DNA from: Gordonibacter massiliensis (ex Traore et al. 2017)
Lineage (GTDB): Bacteria; Actinomycetota; Coriobacteriia; Coriobacteriales; Eggerthellaceae
Direction of reading: 5' to 3'
Length of the DNA stretch: 64,000 bases
Assembly (NCBI GenBank): GCA_900170005.1
Contig: LT827128.1
Coordinates: 868,001-932,000, forward strand
A program made the translations under genes and the position numbers. Positions within the stretch are counted from its first letter, which is position 1. Each line of letters starts with the position of its first letter. The notes beneath the pieces were generated by a model that saw nothing but the letters and a program-made list of their open reading frames with translations, did no database searches and was not told the DNA's origin. Below, in pieces: positions 7,639 to 16,934 of the stretch.

Positions 7639-10600
7639 ATGAAGAGCCGTTTCCTGTCCTGCCTGCTGTCCCTTGTGCTCGCGCTCGGCCTCGCGCCGCG
7701 GTTCGCGTTCGCGGCCGACGACGTCGAAGCCGGCGGCGCGGCCGCGCCTGCGTTCGACGCGTCGAGCGGAAACTACGTCGAGGGCGAGGCTCTCGTCGTC
7801 TACCATGCGGGGTCGGTGCCGGAAAACGCCTTGCGCTCGCGCTCCGACGAGCCGTCGCCTCTGGCCGACGCTGGCTTCTCGCTCGAGGAATCGTGGGATG
7901 TGAGCGCCGCCGACGAGGCGGCTCCCGCGCCCGCCAACGCGATCTCGCCGCTCTCGAGCGACGACGCGCCCGCTTACGCCTTGGAGGACTTCTACGAGGG
8001 CGAGATCGGCGGATCCGACGTGCGCGTGGCGCTCGTGACGAAGGAGGGCTCGACGACGGCCCAGCTCGTCGAGGAGCTGTCCGCGCTCGACTGCGTGGAA
8101 GCCGTCCAGCCGAACTACGTGGTGGAGCCGACGTCGCTTCCTTCTCCGGACGACCCTCTGTACACCGGCGGCCTGCAGCAGAGCCTTTCGGGCCCGAGCT
8201 CCGAAAGCGGCGCGGTCGACGCGAGCATCGGCTACGAGACGGCCCTCGCGCAGGACAATGCCTCGGGGTCCGACAACGTGGTGGCCGTCATCGACACAGG
8301 CGTCGATTACCTGAACCCCGACCTCGCGGCAGCCATGTGGCACAATCCCGGAAACATCGGTTTGCCGGGCGATGTGGGCTACGACTTCGGCAACCGGGAC
8401 GACGATCCCATGCCGGACGACGCCCTTGAGTCTTCCCACGGCACCCACTGCGCGGGCATCATCGCAGCCAGCTCGAACAACGGCGCCGGCATCGCCGGCA
8501 TCGCCCAGCACACGAAGATCATGGCACTCGAAGTCAGCACTCAAGGAGGCGGCAGCATACTCTTATCGGCGGTAGCCGGCGCCTACGACTACCTTATCAA
8601 GGCAAGGCTCGCGGGCGTGAACGTGGTTGCCGCCAACAACTCGTGGGCAGCCAACGGCATGTCGTTCCCCGTCCTGGACTACCTGGTGAACCAGGCCGGC
8701 AAGGCGGGGGTCCTCTCGGTGTTCGGAGCGGGCAACGACGGCAAGGACGTTGGGGACATCGTGAGTCTCACCTCAACGTTGAACAGCCCCTATGCCGTTG
8801 TGGTCGCCGCCACCAACGAGGCGAACGCGCTCGCGGCGTTCAGCAGCTACAGCGCCACCGCCGTGGACGTGGCGGCACCGGGCACCCATATCGTGTCGAC
8901 GGTCAAACGGGGCGGCGCTATGGAGGTGTTCCAACCCCTGTACTCGAATCGGTGCGGCGGGGAGCTCGTCTACTACGAGGGCTTCGAGACCCTGCCCGAG
9001 GGCCTGACCGGCGTGCTGTACGGCTACGATGACGAGCAGAAGACGTTCGTCAAGCTGCCCGATGCCGATCAGGGACGGCTGACGCTCGCGCCTTCTTCCA
9101 CCAACAGCGGCACGCATGCGCTCAAGGCCAGCATCAACGCGGGCGCGCTTTCGAAAGCGTATTCTATCTACCGAATCGATGTGGCATGGCCGACGGCGAA
9201 CCCCTTCAAGGATCTTGATCCCTCCGATCCGGGCGCCTACCGCTGCGCCGTCACGCCCTTTATCGACATGGCGGACGGGCTGGGCGGCGGGTGTGCCCAA
9301 ATCGAAACCTACGTCTCGGTGAAGGGAGGCGAGGGAGAGCTTGCCGAGCACGACAGCGGCAACGTGGCGACGCTCGACTACCGCATCGCCAACGCCTGCC
9401 CGTTCTCTTCGCTCGACACGACCGGCGAGAGCCTGACCATGGGCTTCACCATAGCCCTCGTGGCTCCGACGGGCCAGCCTGCGACGGTGTCGGGGTATTG
9501 CGCCGGTTTCGGCATCGGGCGCGCCGACCAAGCGGTGCCTTACGCCGACATGCAGGGCACGTCCATGGCGGGGCCCGCCGTCACCGGCGCGGTCGCCGAG
9601 CTGGCGGCGCTGTACCCGAGCGCCACGCCGCTCGATTTGCGCGGGCGCGTGGTCGGCGGCACCGAGCCCTTGGCAACCGAGGCCGACCGGGCGAAGATCG
9701 CCTCGGGCGGGCGCTTCACGTTCCAAGCGGCGCTCGACGACGCGAGCGTGAGCGCCAACACGTGGTCGGCCTCGTGCGAGGGGACGCGCGTCACGGTGCA
9801 CGGCCGGGGGCTGGCCGACGCCGAGCTGTCCTTCGACGGCGCTCCGGTGACCCTGACGGCTCGGAGCGATTCCGCCGTATCCTTCGACGTGCCGGAGGCT
9901 TCCCTCGACGGCGCGCGCCATAGCTTCGACGTGGTCGACGCCTCCACCGGACGTGCGCACAAGGCCGCCTACGCGTTGCCGAAAGCCGGCGCGACCTCGC
10001 TTCTGGAGCGGGTGGGCGGCCTGCCCGAGGGCATCGGCGGGTCGGGCTCGCTGGTGGCCGCGACGGATCGTTTGTTCTACGCCTCGCCCCTCGGCGACTA
10101 CCTGTTCGTCTGCGACGATCCGGCGGCGGACGCACCGCAGTGGCGCAGGCTCGCCGATCCCGTCGTTCCTTTTAGGGGACCGGGCTCAGTCGCGCGCGGA
10201 GGCATGATCCAATACGGCTACGCGGACGGCAAGCTCTACGGGTTCTGCACCGAATTGGGAGGAACGGACGAGGCCCGCACCCTCGAGGTGTGGTGCATGT
10301 CCTACGACATCGTCTCAAACGCCTGGGCTGCTCCCGTCTTGGCCGGGTCGTTCGACGCCGGTTCGGCGAGCGACACGTTCTCTCAGCTTCTCAGTTCCGG
10401 CTTCTGGAACGGAAGAGCCTACGCGGCGATGTACTTCGTCCACAATTCGGGGAAACCCGACCAGTTCGCGGATCAAAGACTGTGGGCATTCGACCCTCGA
10501 AGCGGCGCTGTCGATCCGGTGGAGCTCGATCCGTCGTTCCCCTACGCGATCGTTTCCCTGATGGGAGCCGACCGGCTGTACCTGCTCGGTTTGGGGGCAA

Positions 10601-11394
10601 CGACTCAAGTGGAGCTTGTCGCCTACGACGGATCCGCGTTTTCGGAGGCCCGCGCGGTCGAAGGGCTCCAGTTCACGAACGTCTTCAGGACGTGCGTGTC
10701 CGCGCCGGTGGGCAACGGGGCGGCGCTCATCGACCAGACCGGCCATCTCGCGCCTTCGTTGACGGGCGACGCGTTTTTGCTCGACGCTTCGGCCGCGAGG
10801 ATCGACAGTCTGGGGACGCTCCTCGGCGACGGCTCGGCGGGGCTGATCGCGTCGTCGGCCGCCATGCTGGGCGGCAGGCTGTACGTGACGGCTCAAGACG
10901 GCGAGGCGGCGACGGCGCGGGAAGGCGGCTCCGACTCCTACGGCGCGCTGTACCGCGCGTCCCAAAGCGTGTCGGACGCGTTGGGCTCGACCGAGCGCAC
11001 CGTGTCGGCTGCGGCGGCGTCGGGGGGCACCGCGGCGGTGTCCGATTGGCGCGGAACGGCGCGCTCGTCGCTCGCGATGCTCAGGGGCGACACCGCCACG
11101 TGGACGGCGACGCCCGCGCCCGGCCACGCGTTCTCGGGGTGGTACGACGCGGAAGGAAACCTCGTGTCGTCGGCGTCGTCCTACAGCGCGTCCGTCCTGT
11201 CCGACACCGCGCTCGAGGCGCGCTTCGCCAGGCAGCCGGCGAGCGGCGGGGGAGGCGGCGCCGAACCGAAGGAGCTCGCGAGCACGGGCGACGGTTTGGG
11301 CGCGCTCGCCGCCGCGCTGGCCGCGTGCGCGGCGGTCGGCCTTGCCGCCGCCGTGCGAACCCGCCGCAAGGGCGCCGCACGCGCGGAGCGATAG
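7639..11394 (+). CDS. Secreted subtilisin-like (S8) protease with LAxTG cell-wall sorting signal
   Basis: 1251 residues. A signal peptide (1-25, ending AFA) is followed by a propeptide-like region, then the S8 catalytic domain. The triad is Asp219 (VAVIDTGVDY), His267 (SSHGTHCAGI) and Ser642 (QGTSMAGPAV), with an oxyanion Asn at 333/334 (ANNSW). About 300 residues separate the Asn from the Ser, so the domain carries a large insertion. After it come an IPT/TIG-like stretch (~705-775), a long beta-rich, Kelch-like region, and a bacterial-repeat unit (HAFSGWYDAEGN). The C-terminus is LASTG (from 1213), a hydrophobic segment and a basic tail, matching a class E-type sortase signal, so the mature enzyme is probably wall-anchored. 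GCGAAGGGG precedes the ATG. Substrate unknown; no sortase gene is visible nearby. Confidence 0.9.
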   Translation: MKSRFLSCLLSLVLALGLAPRFAFAADDVEAGGAAAPAFDASSGNYVEGEALVVYHAGSVPENALRSRSDEPSPLADAGFSLEESWDVSAADEAAPAPANAISPLSSDDAPAYALEDFYEGEIGGSDVRVALVTKEGSTTAQLVEELSALDCVEAVQPNYVVEPTSLPSPDDPLYTGGLQQSLSGPSSESGAVDASIGYETALAQDNASGSDNVVAVIDTGVDYLNPDLAAAMWHNPGNIGLPGDVGYDFGNRDDDPMPDDALESSHGTHCAGIIAASSNNGAGIAGIAQHTKIMALEVSTQGGGSILLSAVAGAYDYLIKARLAGVNVVAANNSWAANGMSFPVLDYLVNQAGKAGVLSVFGAGNDGKDVGDIVSLTSTLNSPYAVVVAATNEANALAAFSSYSATAVDVAAPGTHIVSTVKRGGAMEVFQPLYSNRCGGELVYYEGFETLPEGLTGVLYGYDDEQKTFVKLPDADQGRLTLAPSSTNSGTHALKASINAGALSKAYSIYRIDVAWPTANPFKDLDPSDPGAYRCAVTPFIDMADGLGGGCAQIETYVSVKGGEGELAEHDSGNVATLDYRIANACPFSSLDTTGESLTMGFTIALVAPTGQPATVSGYCAGFGIGRADQAVPYADMQGTSMAGPAVTGAVAELAALYPSATPLDLRGRVVGGTEPLATEADRAKIASGGRFTFQAALDDASVSANTWSASCEGTRVTVHGRGLADAELSFDGAPVTLTARSDSAVSFDVPEASLDGARHSFDVVDASTGRAHKAAYALPKAGATSLLERVGGLPEGIGGSGSLVAATDRLFYASPLGDYLFVCDDPAADAPQWRRLADPVVPFRGPGSVARGGMIQYGYADGKLYGFCTELGGTDEARTLEVWCMSYDIVSNAWAAPVLAGSFDAGSASDTFSQLLSSGFWNGRAYAAMYFVHNSGKPDQFADQRLWAFDPRSGAVDPVELDPSFPYAIVSLMGADRLYLLGLGATTQVELVAYDGSAFSEARAVEGLQFTNVFRTCVSAPVGNGAALIDQTGHLAPSLTGDAFLLDASAARIDSLGTLLGDGSAGLIASSAAMLGGRLYVTAQDGEAATAREGGSDSYGALYRASQSVSDALGSTERTVSAAAASGGTAAVSDWRGTARSSLAMLRGDTATWTATPAPGHAFSGWYDAEGNLVSSASSYSASVLSDTALEARFARQPASGGGGGAEPKELASTGDGLGALAAALAACAAVGLAAAVRTRRKGAARAER

Positions 11395-11432
11395 GGACGC
11401 GCGCCCGGCGCGCTTCGGCGCCGCGCAGGGCA

Positions 11433-11460
11433 TTGCGCGCATGCGGGAAACTTGTATAAT
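11433..11460 (+). promoter_or_regulatory. Promoter of azlCD
   Basis: TTGCGC (11433-11438), 16-base spacer, TATAAT (11455-11460). The -10 ends only three bases before the ATG at 11464, so transcription should begin at or inside the start of the gene. Confidence 0.65.
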
Positions 11461-11463
11461 CGG

Positions 11464-12156
11464 ATGGCTGTGCTTTCCGGGGACCACATACGCCAATCGT
11501 TTTCCGCCGCGCTGCCCATCATGCTGGGCTACGTGGCCATCGGCGTGCCCTGCGGCATCCTGTGCGCCTCCATCGGGTTGAACGGGCTGCAGGTGTTCCT
11601 GCTCTCGGCGCTGTTCTATTCGGGCGCGGGGCAGTTCATGATCCCGAACATGTGGCTTGCGGGCTCCCCGCTCGCGTCCATCATCGCCAGCGTCTCGCTC
11701 GTGAACACGCGCCAAATGCTGTACTCCGCCTCGTTCGCGCCCGCGTGCAAGGGCGTGAGGAAGCGCCTGGCGTTCCTGTTCTCCGCCACCGTGACCGACG
11801 AGAGCTACGGCGTGAACACGGCCAGGTTCGAGGCGGGCGATTGGTCGGTGGGCCGCGCCACGCTGGTGAACCTGTTCTCCCAGAGCTCCTGGGCGCTCTC
11901 GAACGTCGTGGGCGTGCTCGTGGGCAACGCCGTCGGCGTGCCGCTGGCCATCGCGTCGTTCGCCATGACCTCCATCTTCATCTGCCTGCTGGTCACGCAG
12001 AAGGCCACGGCGGCGAACCTCGTGGCCGCCGCCGTGGCCGCCGCGGGCGTGTTCGCGTGCAAGGCGGCGGGGCTGGGCGGACCCGCCATCCTGGTGGGGG
12101 CGCTCGCGGGCGTCGCGGCGGCGCTCGCGTTCGCCTGGGCGAAGGAGCGCGCCTGA
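11464..12156 (+). CDS. azlC: AzlC family branched-chain amino acid exporter, large subunit
   Basis: A 230-residue polytopic membrane protein with AzlC features: an N-terminal ALPIMLGYVAIGVPCGIL segment, FYSGAGQFM, and SLVNTRQMLYSASF. AzlC with AzlD forms a branched-chain amino acid exporter. The start is uncertain. ATG 11464 lies only 3 nt after a perfect TATAAT, so a leaderless mRNA might instead start at the in-frame GTG at 11470. No Shine-Dalgarno sequence is visible. It overlaps azlD by one base (ATGA), indicating translational coupling. Confidence 0.88.
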   Translation: MAVLSGDHIRQSFSAALPIMLGYVAIGVPCGILCASIGLNGLQVFLLSALFYSGAGQFMIPNMWLAGSPLASIIASVSLVNTRQMLYSASFAPACKGVRKRLAFLFSATVTDESYGVNTARFEAGDWSVGRATLVNLFSQSSWALSNVVGVLVGNAVGVPLAIASFAMTSIFICLLVTQKATAANLVAAAVAAAGVFACKAAGLGGPAILVGALAGVAAALAFAWAKERA

Positions 12157-12491
12157 TGGAGGCTATGGGCTGGGGCGATTTCCTCGCAGTGCTGGTATGC
12201 TGCGCCGTCACGATGCTCGTGTGCCGCGCAGTGCCGCTGTTCGCGCTCAAGGGACGGCAGTTGCCCGAGGGCGTGGAGCGGGCGCTCGGATTCATCCCGC
12301 CGGCCGCTTTCGCGGCGTTGGTGGCGAACGACCTGCTCTCACCCGGCATGTTCGACGCGGGCCTTTGGCCGGCCGCGGCGCCGCTCGTCGCCGCCGGCGC
12401 GGTGGCGCTCGTGGCGTGGAAGACGAAGTCGCTTCTCTGGTGCGCCGTGTCCGGCGTGGCCGTCTACGCGCTGCTCACGCTCGTGTGGTAG
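12156..12491 (+). CDS. azlD: AzlD family branched-chain amino acid exporter, small subunit
   Basis: A 111-residue membrane protein with the AzlD pattern: AVTMLVCRAVPLFALKGRQLPE, ALGFIPPAAFAALVANDLL and a terminal hydrophobic helix. Its ATG shares bases with the azlC TGA (ATGA). It is the partner subunit of AzlC; substrate specificity is inferred from the family. Confidence 0.87.
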   Translation: MEAMGWGDFLAVLVCCAVTMLVCRAVPLFALKGRQLPEGVERALGFIPPAAFAALVANDLLSPGMFDAGLWPAAAPLVAAGAVALVAWKTKSLLWCAVSGVAVYALLTLVW

Positions 12492-12846
12492 TGCGGCAGA
12501 CCCCGGGTCTTCGGCCGATATCGCCGCAGCCGGCGGGCGAGCGGGGGGCGGCGGACGGAGCGAAGAGGCCGGCCCGCCTCGCGCAGCCGAAGCGGGCGCG
12601 CGTTCGCGGCTCGTTCGCTCGGGCATGCGATCCCGGCCTTTCGGGGCGGCTCGCGGCGCGCAACGATGAGCGTTGGGCGCGTCGAATTTGGGTTTTGCAT
12701 GGAAAGCGGCGGGGTTTGAGAAAAATTGCAGGAAGGCGCCGCTTTTTTCCTTGCGCCGACGGGCATGGGGCAGTATACTGTCCAATTGTGTCTTTCCACA
12801 GAACACGCTACGAGATCCATTTTGAACGCATAGAAGGATAACGAAC
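12492..12846. other. Intergenic region with rplS promoter
   Basis: This 355-base gap holds no convincing gene. Its right end contains the rplS promoter (12751-12779) and a ~60-base leader ending in AGAAGGATAACGAAC before the rplS ATG. A TTTTTT run at 12743 follows a weak GC stem and might be a terminator for azlCD. Confidence 0.5.
12751..12779 (+). promoter_or_regulatory. Promoter of rplS
   Basis: TTGCGC (12751-12756), 17-base spacer, TATACT (12774-12779). The -35 hexamer is the same as in the azlCD promoter. The predicted leader is about 60 bases. Confidence 0.7.
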
Positions 12847-13194
12847 ATGGACATCATTCGCGCCATCGAACAGCAGCAGATCAAGCAGGACCTCCCCGAC
12901 TTCAACGTGGGCGACAACGTGAAGGTCCACTACCGCATCGTCGAGGGCAACCGCGAGCGCGTCCAGGTGTTCCAGGGCGACGTCATCCGCCGTCACGGCG
13001 CTTCGAGCCGCGAGACGTTCACGGTGCGCAAGGTCAGCTTCTCCATCGGCGTGGAGCGCACGTTCCCCGTGCATTCCCCGAAGATCGAGAAGATCGAGGT
13101 CATGCGCCAGGGCGACGTCCGCCGCGCCAAGCTCTACTACCTGCGCGACAAGGTCGGCAAGGCTGCCAAGATCAAAGAGAAGTCTTACCGCTAG
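12847..13194 (+). CDS. rplS: 50S ribosomal protein L19
   Basis: 115 residues, the normal length for L19, located at the 30S-50S interface of the large subunit. Family sequence is clear: [41 protein letters not shown] and [18 protein letters not shown]. Start supported by AGAAGGA upstream. It is not accompanied here by rpsP, rimM or trmD; it has its own promoter and is followed by a large structured repeat. Confidence 0.97.
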   Translation: MDIIRAIEQQQIKQDLPDFNVGDNVKVHYRIVEGNRERVQVFQGDVIRRHGASSRETFTVRKVSFSIGVERTFPVHSPKIEKIEVMRQGDVRRAKLYYLRDKVGKAAKIKEKSYR

Positions 13195-13196
13195 TA

Positions 13197-13455
13197 GGTT
13201 CCGGCGGCCTGCCGGCCGCCGGAACTGCTCGACGCTGCGAAGCCCCCTCGCACCGATCCTCGACCCTTTCTCGCTTGCCCTCGCGTGCGGAAGCACGCTC
13301 GGCCGCGAGACGGGTCGATTATCGGCACGAGGGGGCTTCTCGCTGTCTTACTACGCCAACCTGGGCGGTGGTTTTCGCGCTTGCGCGCGAACGGGCGCTC
13401 TGGAGAGCGCCCCTACGGCAACCCGCACGGCTGTTTTCGCGCTGCGCGCGAAGCG
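13197..13455 (+). repeat. Composite structured repeat, copy 2 (downstream of rplS)
   Basis: It starts three bases after the rplS stop. Stem A: GTTCCGGCGGCC (13198-13209), loop TGCC, GGCCGCCGGAAC (13214-13225). CTCGACGCTGCG follows, then an extended stem: 13239-13257 with 13321-13339 (17 of 19 pairs), 13260-13266 with 13312-13318 (7 of 7), TCTCGC 13269-13274 with GCGAGA 13305-13310, and apical GCGTGC-GGAA-GCACGC (13283-13298). The 117-base module (13339-13455) is nearly identical to that of copy 1, including GGGCGCTCTGGAGAGCGCCC (13393-13412). Stem A may also act as the rplS terminator. Confidence 0.8.
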
Positions 13456-13785
13456 TGGGACGCTTCGCTTCCGCCCGTTCAACCAGCGCGTCCGTTATGC
13501 GGCCTTCGGCCGCATGGCAGGCGCCGCTGCGCTCGCCTGCCGGGGGCGACCTGCGCGGTGGTTTTCGCGCTGGGCGCGAACGAGCGCTCTAGAGAGCGCC
13601 CCTACGGTCAACTTGGGATCACCGTCTCGCGCTTCGTGCGAGCGTGCGTTCGCTGCGCTTGCCCGCCGAGGCGTTCCGCGGTTGTTTTCGCGCCGCGTGC
13701 GAACTGCTATCATGGGGCGAGACGAGAAGGTGCGTCGCGGCCGCGGGGGCGGTCGCGCGAATGCGAGAGGGAGCGTGCGGAGCCC
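13456..13785. repeat. Partial repeat modules upstream of rnhB
   Basis: A degenerate further copy of the module occurs at about 13540-13618. It contains GCGGTGGTTTTCGCGCT and the variant palindrome GCGCTCTAGAGAGCGC (13584-13599). TATCAT near 13708 may be the rnhB -10. No coding region is supported. Confidence 0.6.
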
Positions 13786-14574
13786 ATGGGTTTGACGGTC
13801 GCCGAGATCAAACGCCGCCTGCAAGAGGCGGACGAGCGCGAGTTCGCCGTGCTCGAACGGTCGCTCGTGGCGGACGTGCGCAAGGGCGTGCGCGATGCCG
13901 TCGAGGTGGCGCGGCGCCGCATCGAGGCCGAGCGAGCCGAGCGCGAGCGCTTGGCGGCGCTCTACGCGTACGAACGGCAGCTGGCGCAGGGCCGCGGCGC
14001 GGGCGTGTGCGTGGGCCTCGACGAGGTGGGCCGCGGACCCCTCGCGGGACCCCTCGCGGTGGGCGCCGTGGTGCTCCCCCTCGAACCCGCCGTGGACGGC
14101 CTCAACGATTCCAAGCAGCTCAAACCAGAGGTGCGCGAGCGCATCGCGCTCGAGGTCAAGCGGGTGGCCGTGGCGTGGTGCGTCGAGTACGTGGAGGCGG
14201 CCGACATCGATGCGGCGGGCATGACGGCGTCGCTCGTCACGGCTTTCAGGCGCGCCGTGGCGCGCATCGAGGCGGCCGGCGTGCGGCCCGACGTCGTCCT
14301 GCTCGACGGCAATCCGCTGCGCCTCGACGAGCGCGAGGTCAACGTGGTCAAGGGGGACGCGCGCTGCGCCTCCATCGCCGCGGCCTCCGTCGTGGCGAAA
14401 GTGGAGCGCGACGCGCTCATGTGCCGCTACGCGCAGGAGTACCCCGAATACGGTTTCGACGCCTGCAAGGGGTACGCGAGCCCGGCGCACATCGAGGCCA
14501 TCAAGCGCTACGGCCTCACGCCCATCCATCGCGTCTCGTTCTGCACCGCCTTCACGCAGCCCGCCTTGTTCTAA
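13786..14574 (+). CDS. rnhB: Ribonuclease HII
   Basis: 262 residues. RNase HII cleaves the RNA strand of RNA-DNA hybrids and excises misincorporated ribonucleotides. Catalytic residues are Asp79 and Glu80 (LDEVGRGPLAGP), Asp174 (LLDGNP) and Asp209 (KVERDALM). GFDACKGYASPAHIEAI is also typical. The first ~70 residues form a helical, charged N-terminal extension like that of the longer Gram-positive RNase HII proteins. The reading frame stays open upstream through repeats, so the start was placed at the first ATG consistent with family length (13786). Confidence 0.93.
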   Translation: MGLTVAEIKRRLQEADEREFAVLERSLVADVRKGVRDAVEVARRRIEAERAERERLAALYAYERQLAQGRGAGVCVGLDEVGRGPLAGPLAVGAVVLPLEPAVDGLNDSKQLKPEVRERIALEVKRVAVAWCVEYVEAADIDAAGMTASLVTAFRRAVARIEAAGVRPDVVLLDGNPLRLDEREVNVVKGDARCASIAAASVVAKVERDALMCRYAQEYPEYGFDACKGYASPAHIEAIKRYGLTPIHRVSFCTAFTQPALF

Positions 14575-14904
14575 GGCTCTTCCGCCGTCCGACCCGCGCA
14601 GCCGCATGCGCTTCGAACCCTGTCCCAACCGCGTTTTCCACCGGCGCGCGAAGCGGCCCGTTGCGGGCTGCGGCGAGCTTGCCTCGTTTGCGGCCTTCCT
14701 TCTGACCTGCGATTATCATAAAGGTTGCATCGGGCGGCGAAAACCGGCTTGATTCGCGTTGGATCCGTGCAAGGTTCGTGAAAGCTTTGCGCGGCGGGCG
14801 CGCAAGGTGCGTGCAGGGTTCGGCCGGTTCCGGGCAGGTCTTCGCGACGGTTCCCCGGCAAGGTTGCGGCTCTATGATGCCCTCAGAGAAGAAAGGGGCA
14901 TCGT
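14575..14904. other. Intergenic region before yraN
   Basis: This 330-base gap has several loose AAGGTT/GCAAGGT repeats between 14720 and 14870 and a TATGAT box (14873-14878) that probably serves yraN. No gene is supported. Confidence 0.5.
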
Positions 14905-15435
14905 ATGGGAGAGATCGACGCCGCGGCCGTGAGGGAACGGCCGCAAGCAGAACGTTCGGACGACAGGCAAAGCGGCTCGGGCGGAGCCGACGAGGTCGGC
15001 GGGCGCGGCCCGACGGCGGCGAAGGGCGAGCGGAAGAGGCGCGCGTCCGGCAAAGGGTCTTCGGGGCAGGGCCGGCGCAACCGGGAGCTCGGGCGGCGCG
15101 GGGAAGACGCCGCCGCGCGCTTCCTCGACCGACGCGGCTACGACATAATCGAGCGCAACTGGACGTGCGCGGCCGGCGAGGCCGACATCATCGCGCGGGA
15201 CGGCGACGCGCTCGTGTTCGTGGAGGTCAAGACGCGCTCGAGCACCGACAAGGGGCTGCCGTCCGAGGCGGTGGACGCGGCCAAGCGCGGCCGTTACGAG
15301 CGCATAGCGGCGCTTTTCCTGCAAAGCTACGACGTGGTGGACGTGCCGGTGCGTTTCGATGTGGTGTCGCTTGTGCTGGTGTCGCCCGACCGCGCGCTCG
15401 TGCGCCACCACATCGACGCGTTCGTCGCGGAGTGA
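14905..15435 (+). CDS. UPF0102 (YraN) family endonuclease-like protein
   Basis: 176 residues. The C-terminal ~115 residues are the UPF0102/YraN domain with the PD-(D/E)XK-like pattern: NRELGRRGEDAAARFL, GYDIIERNW, GEADIIARDGDALVFVEVKTR. The first ~60 residues are a charged, low-complexity extension not found in typical 120-residue family members. GAAAGGGG precedes the ATG. The stop overlaps the start of comM (GTGA), so the two are translationally coupled. Family function is unsettled; the fold suggests nuclease activity and the comM-dprA neighbourhood suggests a DNA-processing role. Confidence 0.88.
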   Translation: MGEIDAAAVRERPQAERSDDRQSGSGGADEVGGRGPTAAKGERKRRASGKGSSGQGRRNRELGRRGEDAAARFLDRRGYDIIERNWTCAAGEADIIARDGDALVFVEVKTRSSTDKGLPSEAVDAAKRGRYERIAALFLQSYDVVDVPVRFDVVSLVLVSPDRALVRHHIDAFVAE

Positions 15436-16934
15436 GCGGCGTGTACGGACGATTCGCCGTGAAGGGGGCCACGCTGCGCGGCGTGGAGGCCGTGCCGGTC
15501 GACGTGGAGGTGTGCGTGGGGAGCGGCATACCCGCGTTCTGCGTGGTGGGCATGCCCGACGCCGCCGTGCAGGAGGCCCGCGAGCGCGTGAGGGCCGCCC
15601 TGCGGGCGACGGGCTTCTCCATGCCGAACGAACGGGTGGTGGTGAACCTCGCGCCCGGCTCGCTGCGAAAGACGGGGTCGGGTTTCGACCTGCCCATCGC
15701 GGTGGGGCTGCTCGCGGCGACAGGGCAGATGGACCCGCGCATCGCCGAGGGCGCGCTTTTCGCGGGCGAGCTGTCGCTCGAAGGGGCGGTGCGGCCCGTC
15801 GACGGGCTCCTGGCCTACGCCCTGCGCGCCCGCGATCTGGGAATGCGGCTCGTGTGCGCGGAGGCGCCGGAGCGGCTCGTGGCCATCGACGGCCTCGAGC
15901 TGCGGGCGGCCCGCACGCTCGCGGACTTCCGCACGGGCGCGTTCGCGCTCCTGTCCCCCGCGAGGCCCTCCCGGGCGCGCTCGGCCCTCGACTTCCGCGA
16001 CATCTCCGGGCACGACATGGCGAAGCGCGCGCTGCAGATAGCCGCCGCGGGCCGCCACGGCGTGCTCATGATGGGGCCTCCCGGCTCGGGCAAGACGATG
16101 CTCGCCTCCCGCCTGCCGTCCATCCTGCCCCCGCTCGAGGAGCACGAGGCGCTCGAGGCGGCGCTCGTCCACTCGGTGGCGGGCGAGGACGTGGGGCGGC
16201 TGCTCGGCGGCGAGCGCCCCTTCCGCAGCCCCCACCATTCCGCCACGACCGCCGGCCTCGTGGGCGGCGGGTCGCCCCCTCGGCCGGGGGAGATATCGCT
16301 GGCGCATCGGGGCGTGCTGTTCCTGGACGAGCTGCCCGAGTTCAAGCCGTCCGTGCTGCAGGGCATCCGCCAGCCTTTGGAGTCGGGGCGCGTGACGGTG
16401 ACGCGCGCCGACGGCAACGTGACGTTTCCGGCCCGGTTCATGCTGGTGGCGGCGGCGAACCCGTGCCCCTGCGGCTACTACGGCGACGCCGAGCGCGACT
16501 GCACGTGCACGTCCGCCCAGGTGAGCGCCTACCAGAACCGCGTCGGCGGACCGCTCGTCGACCGCATCGACCTGCATATCGACGTGGGGCGCACCCGCCC
16601 GCGCGACGTGCTGGGAACGGGCGGGGGAACGTCCTCGGACGACATGCGCGCCGCGGTCATGGCCGCGCGCGAGTATGCCTCGTGGCGCCGGGCGCGGGCC
16701 GAGGACGACGGAAGCGCCGAGGCCCTCGTGCGGTCGTGCGCGCTGGCGCCCGACGACGAGGGGTTCTTCGAGGAGGCGGCCCGCGCGGCCCGCATGAGCG
16801 GCCGCGCCATCATGCGCACGCTCGCGGTGGCGCGCACCGTCGCCGACATGGATGAGACGGCGTCGGTGGGACGCGGGCATCTGTGCGAGGCGCTCGCGTT
16901 CCGCCTGCGGGAGGGGGTGGGGCCATGCGGTTGA
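15432..16934 (+). CDS. comM: YifB/ComM family Mg chelatase-like AAA+ ATPase
   Basis: 500 residues. ComM is a hexameric helicase that promotes branch migration during natural transformation. The N-terminal Lon protease-like fold contains IPAFCVVGMPDAAVQEARERV. Walker A is GPPGSGKTMLA, Walker B/sensor LFLDELPEFKP, then AAANPCPCGYYGD with clustered Cys, and the C-terminal Mg-chelatase domain. The start is taken as GTG 15432, overlapping the yraN stop; GTG 15441 is an alternative. The end overlaps dprA by 10 bases. Confidence 0.93.
   Translation: MSGVYGRFAVKGATLRGVEAVPVDVEVCVGSGIPAFCVVGMPDAAVQEARERVRAALRATGFSMPNERVVVNLAPGSLRKTGSGFDLPIAVGLLAATGQMDPRIAEGALFAGELSLEGAVRPVDGLLAYALRARDLGMRLVCAEAPERLVAIDGLELRAARTLADFRTGAFALLSPARPSRARSALDFRDISGHDMAKRALQIAAAGRHGVLMMGPPGSGKTMLASRLPSILPPLEEHEALEAALVHSVAGEDVGRLLGGERPFRSPHHSATTAGLVGGGSPPRPGEISLAHRGVLFLDELPEFKPSVLQGIRQPLESGRVTVTRADGNVTFPARFMLVAAANPCPCGYYGDAERDCTCTSAQVSAYQNRVGGPLVDRIDLHIDVGRTRPRDVLGTGGGTSSDDMRAAVMAAREYASWRRARAEDDGSAEALVRSCALAPDDEGFFEEAARAARMSGRAIMRTLAVARTVADMDETASVGRGHLCEALAFRLREGVGPCG

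Noticed and set aside
13285-13785. Upstream extension of the rnhB frame
   Set aside because: The added residues come from repeat DNA and are absent from the RNase HII family.
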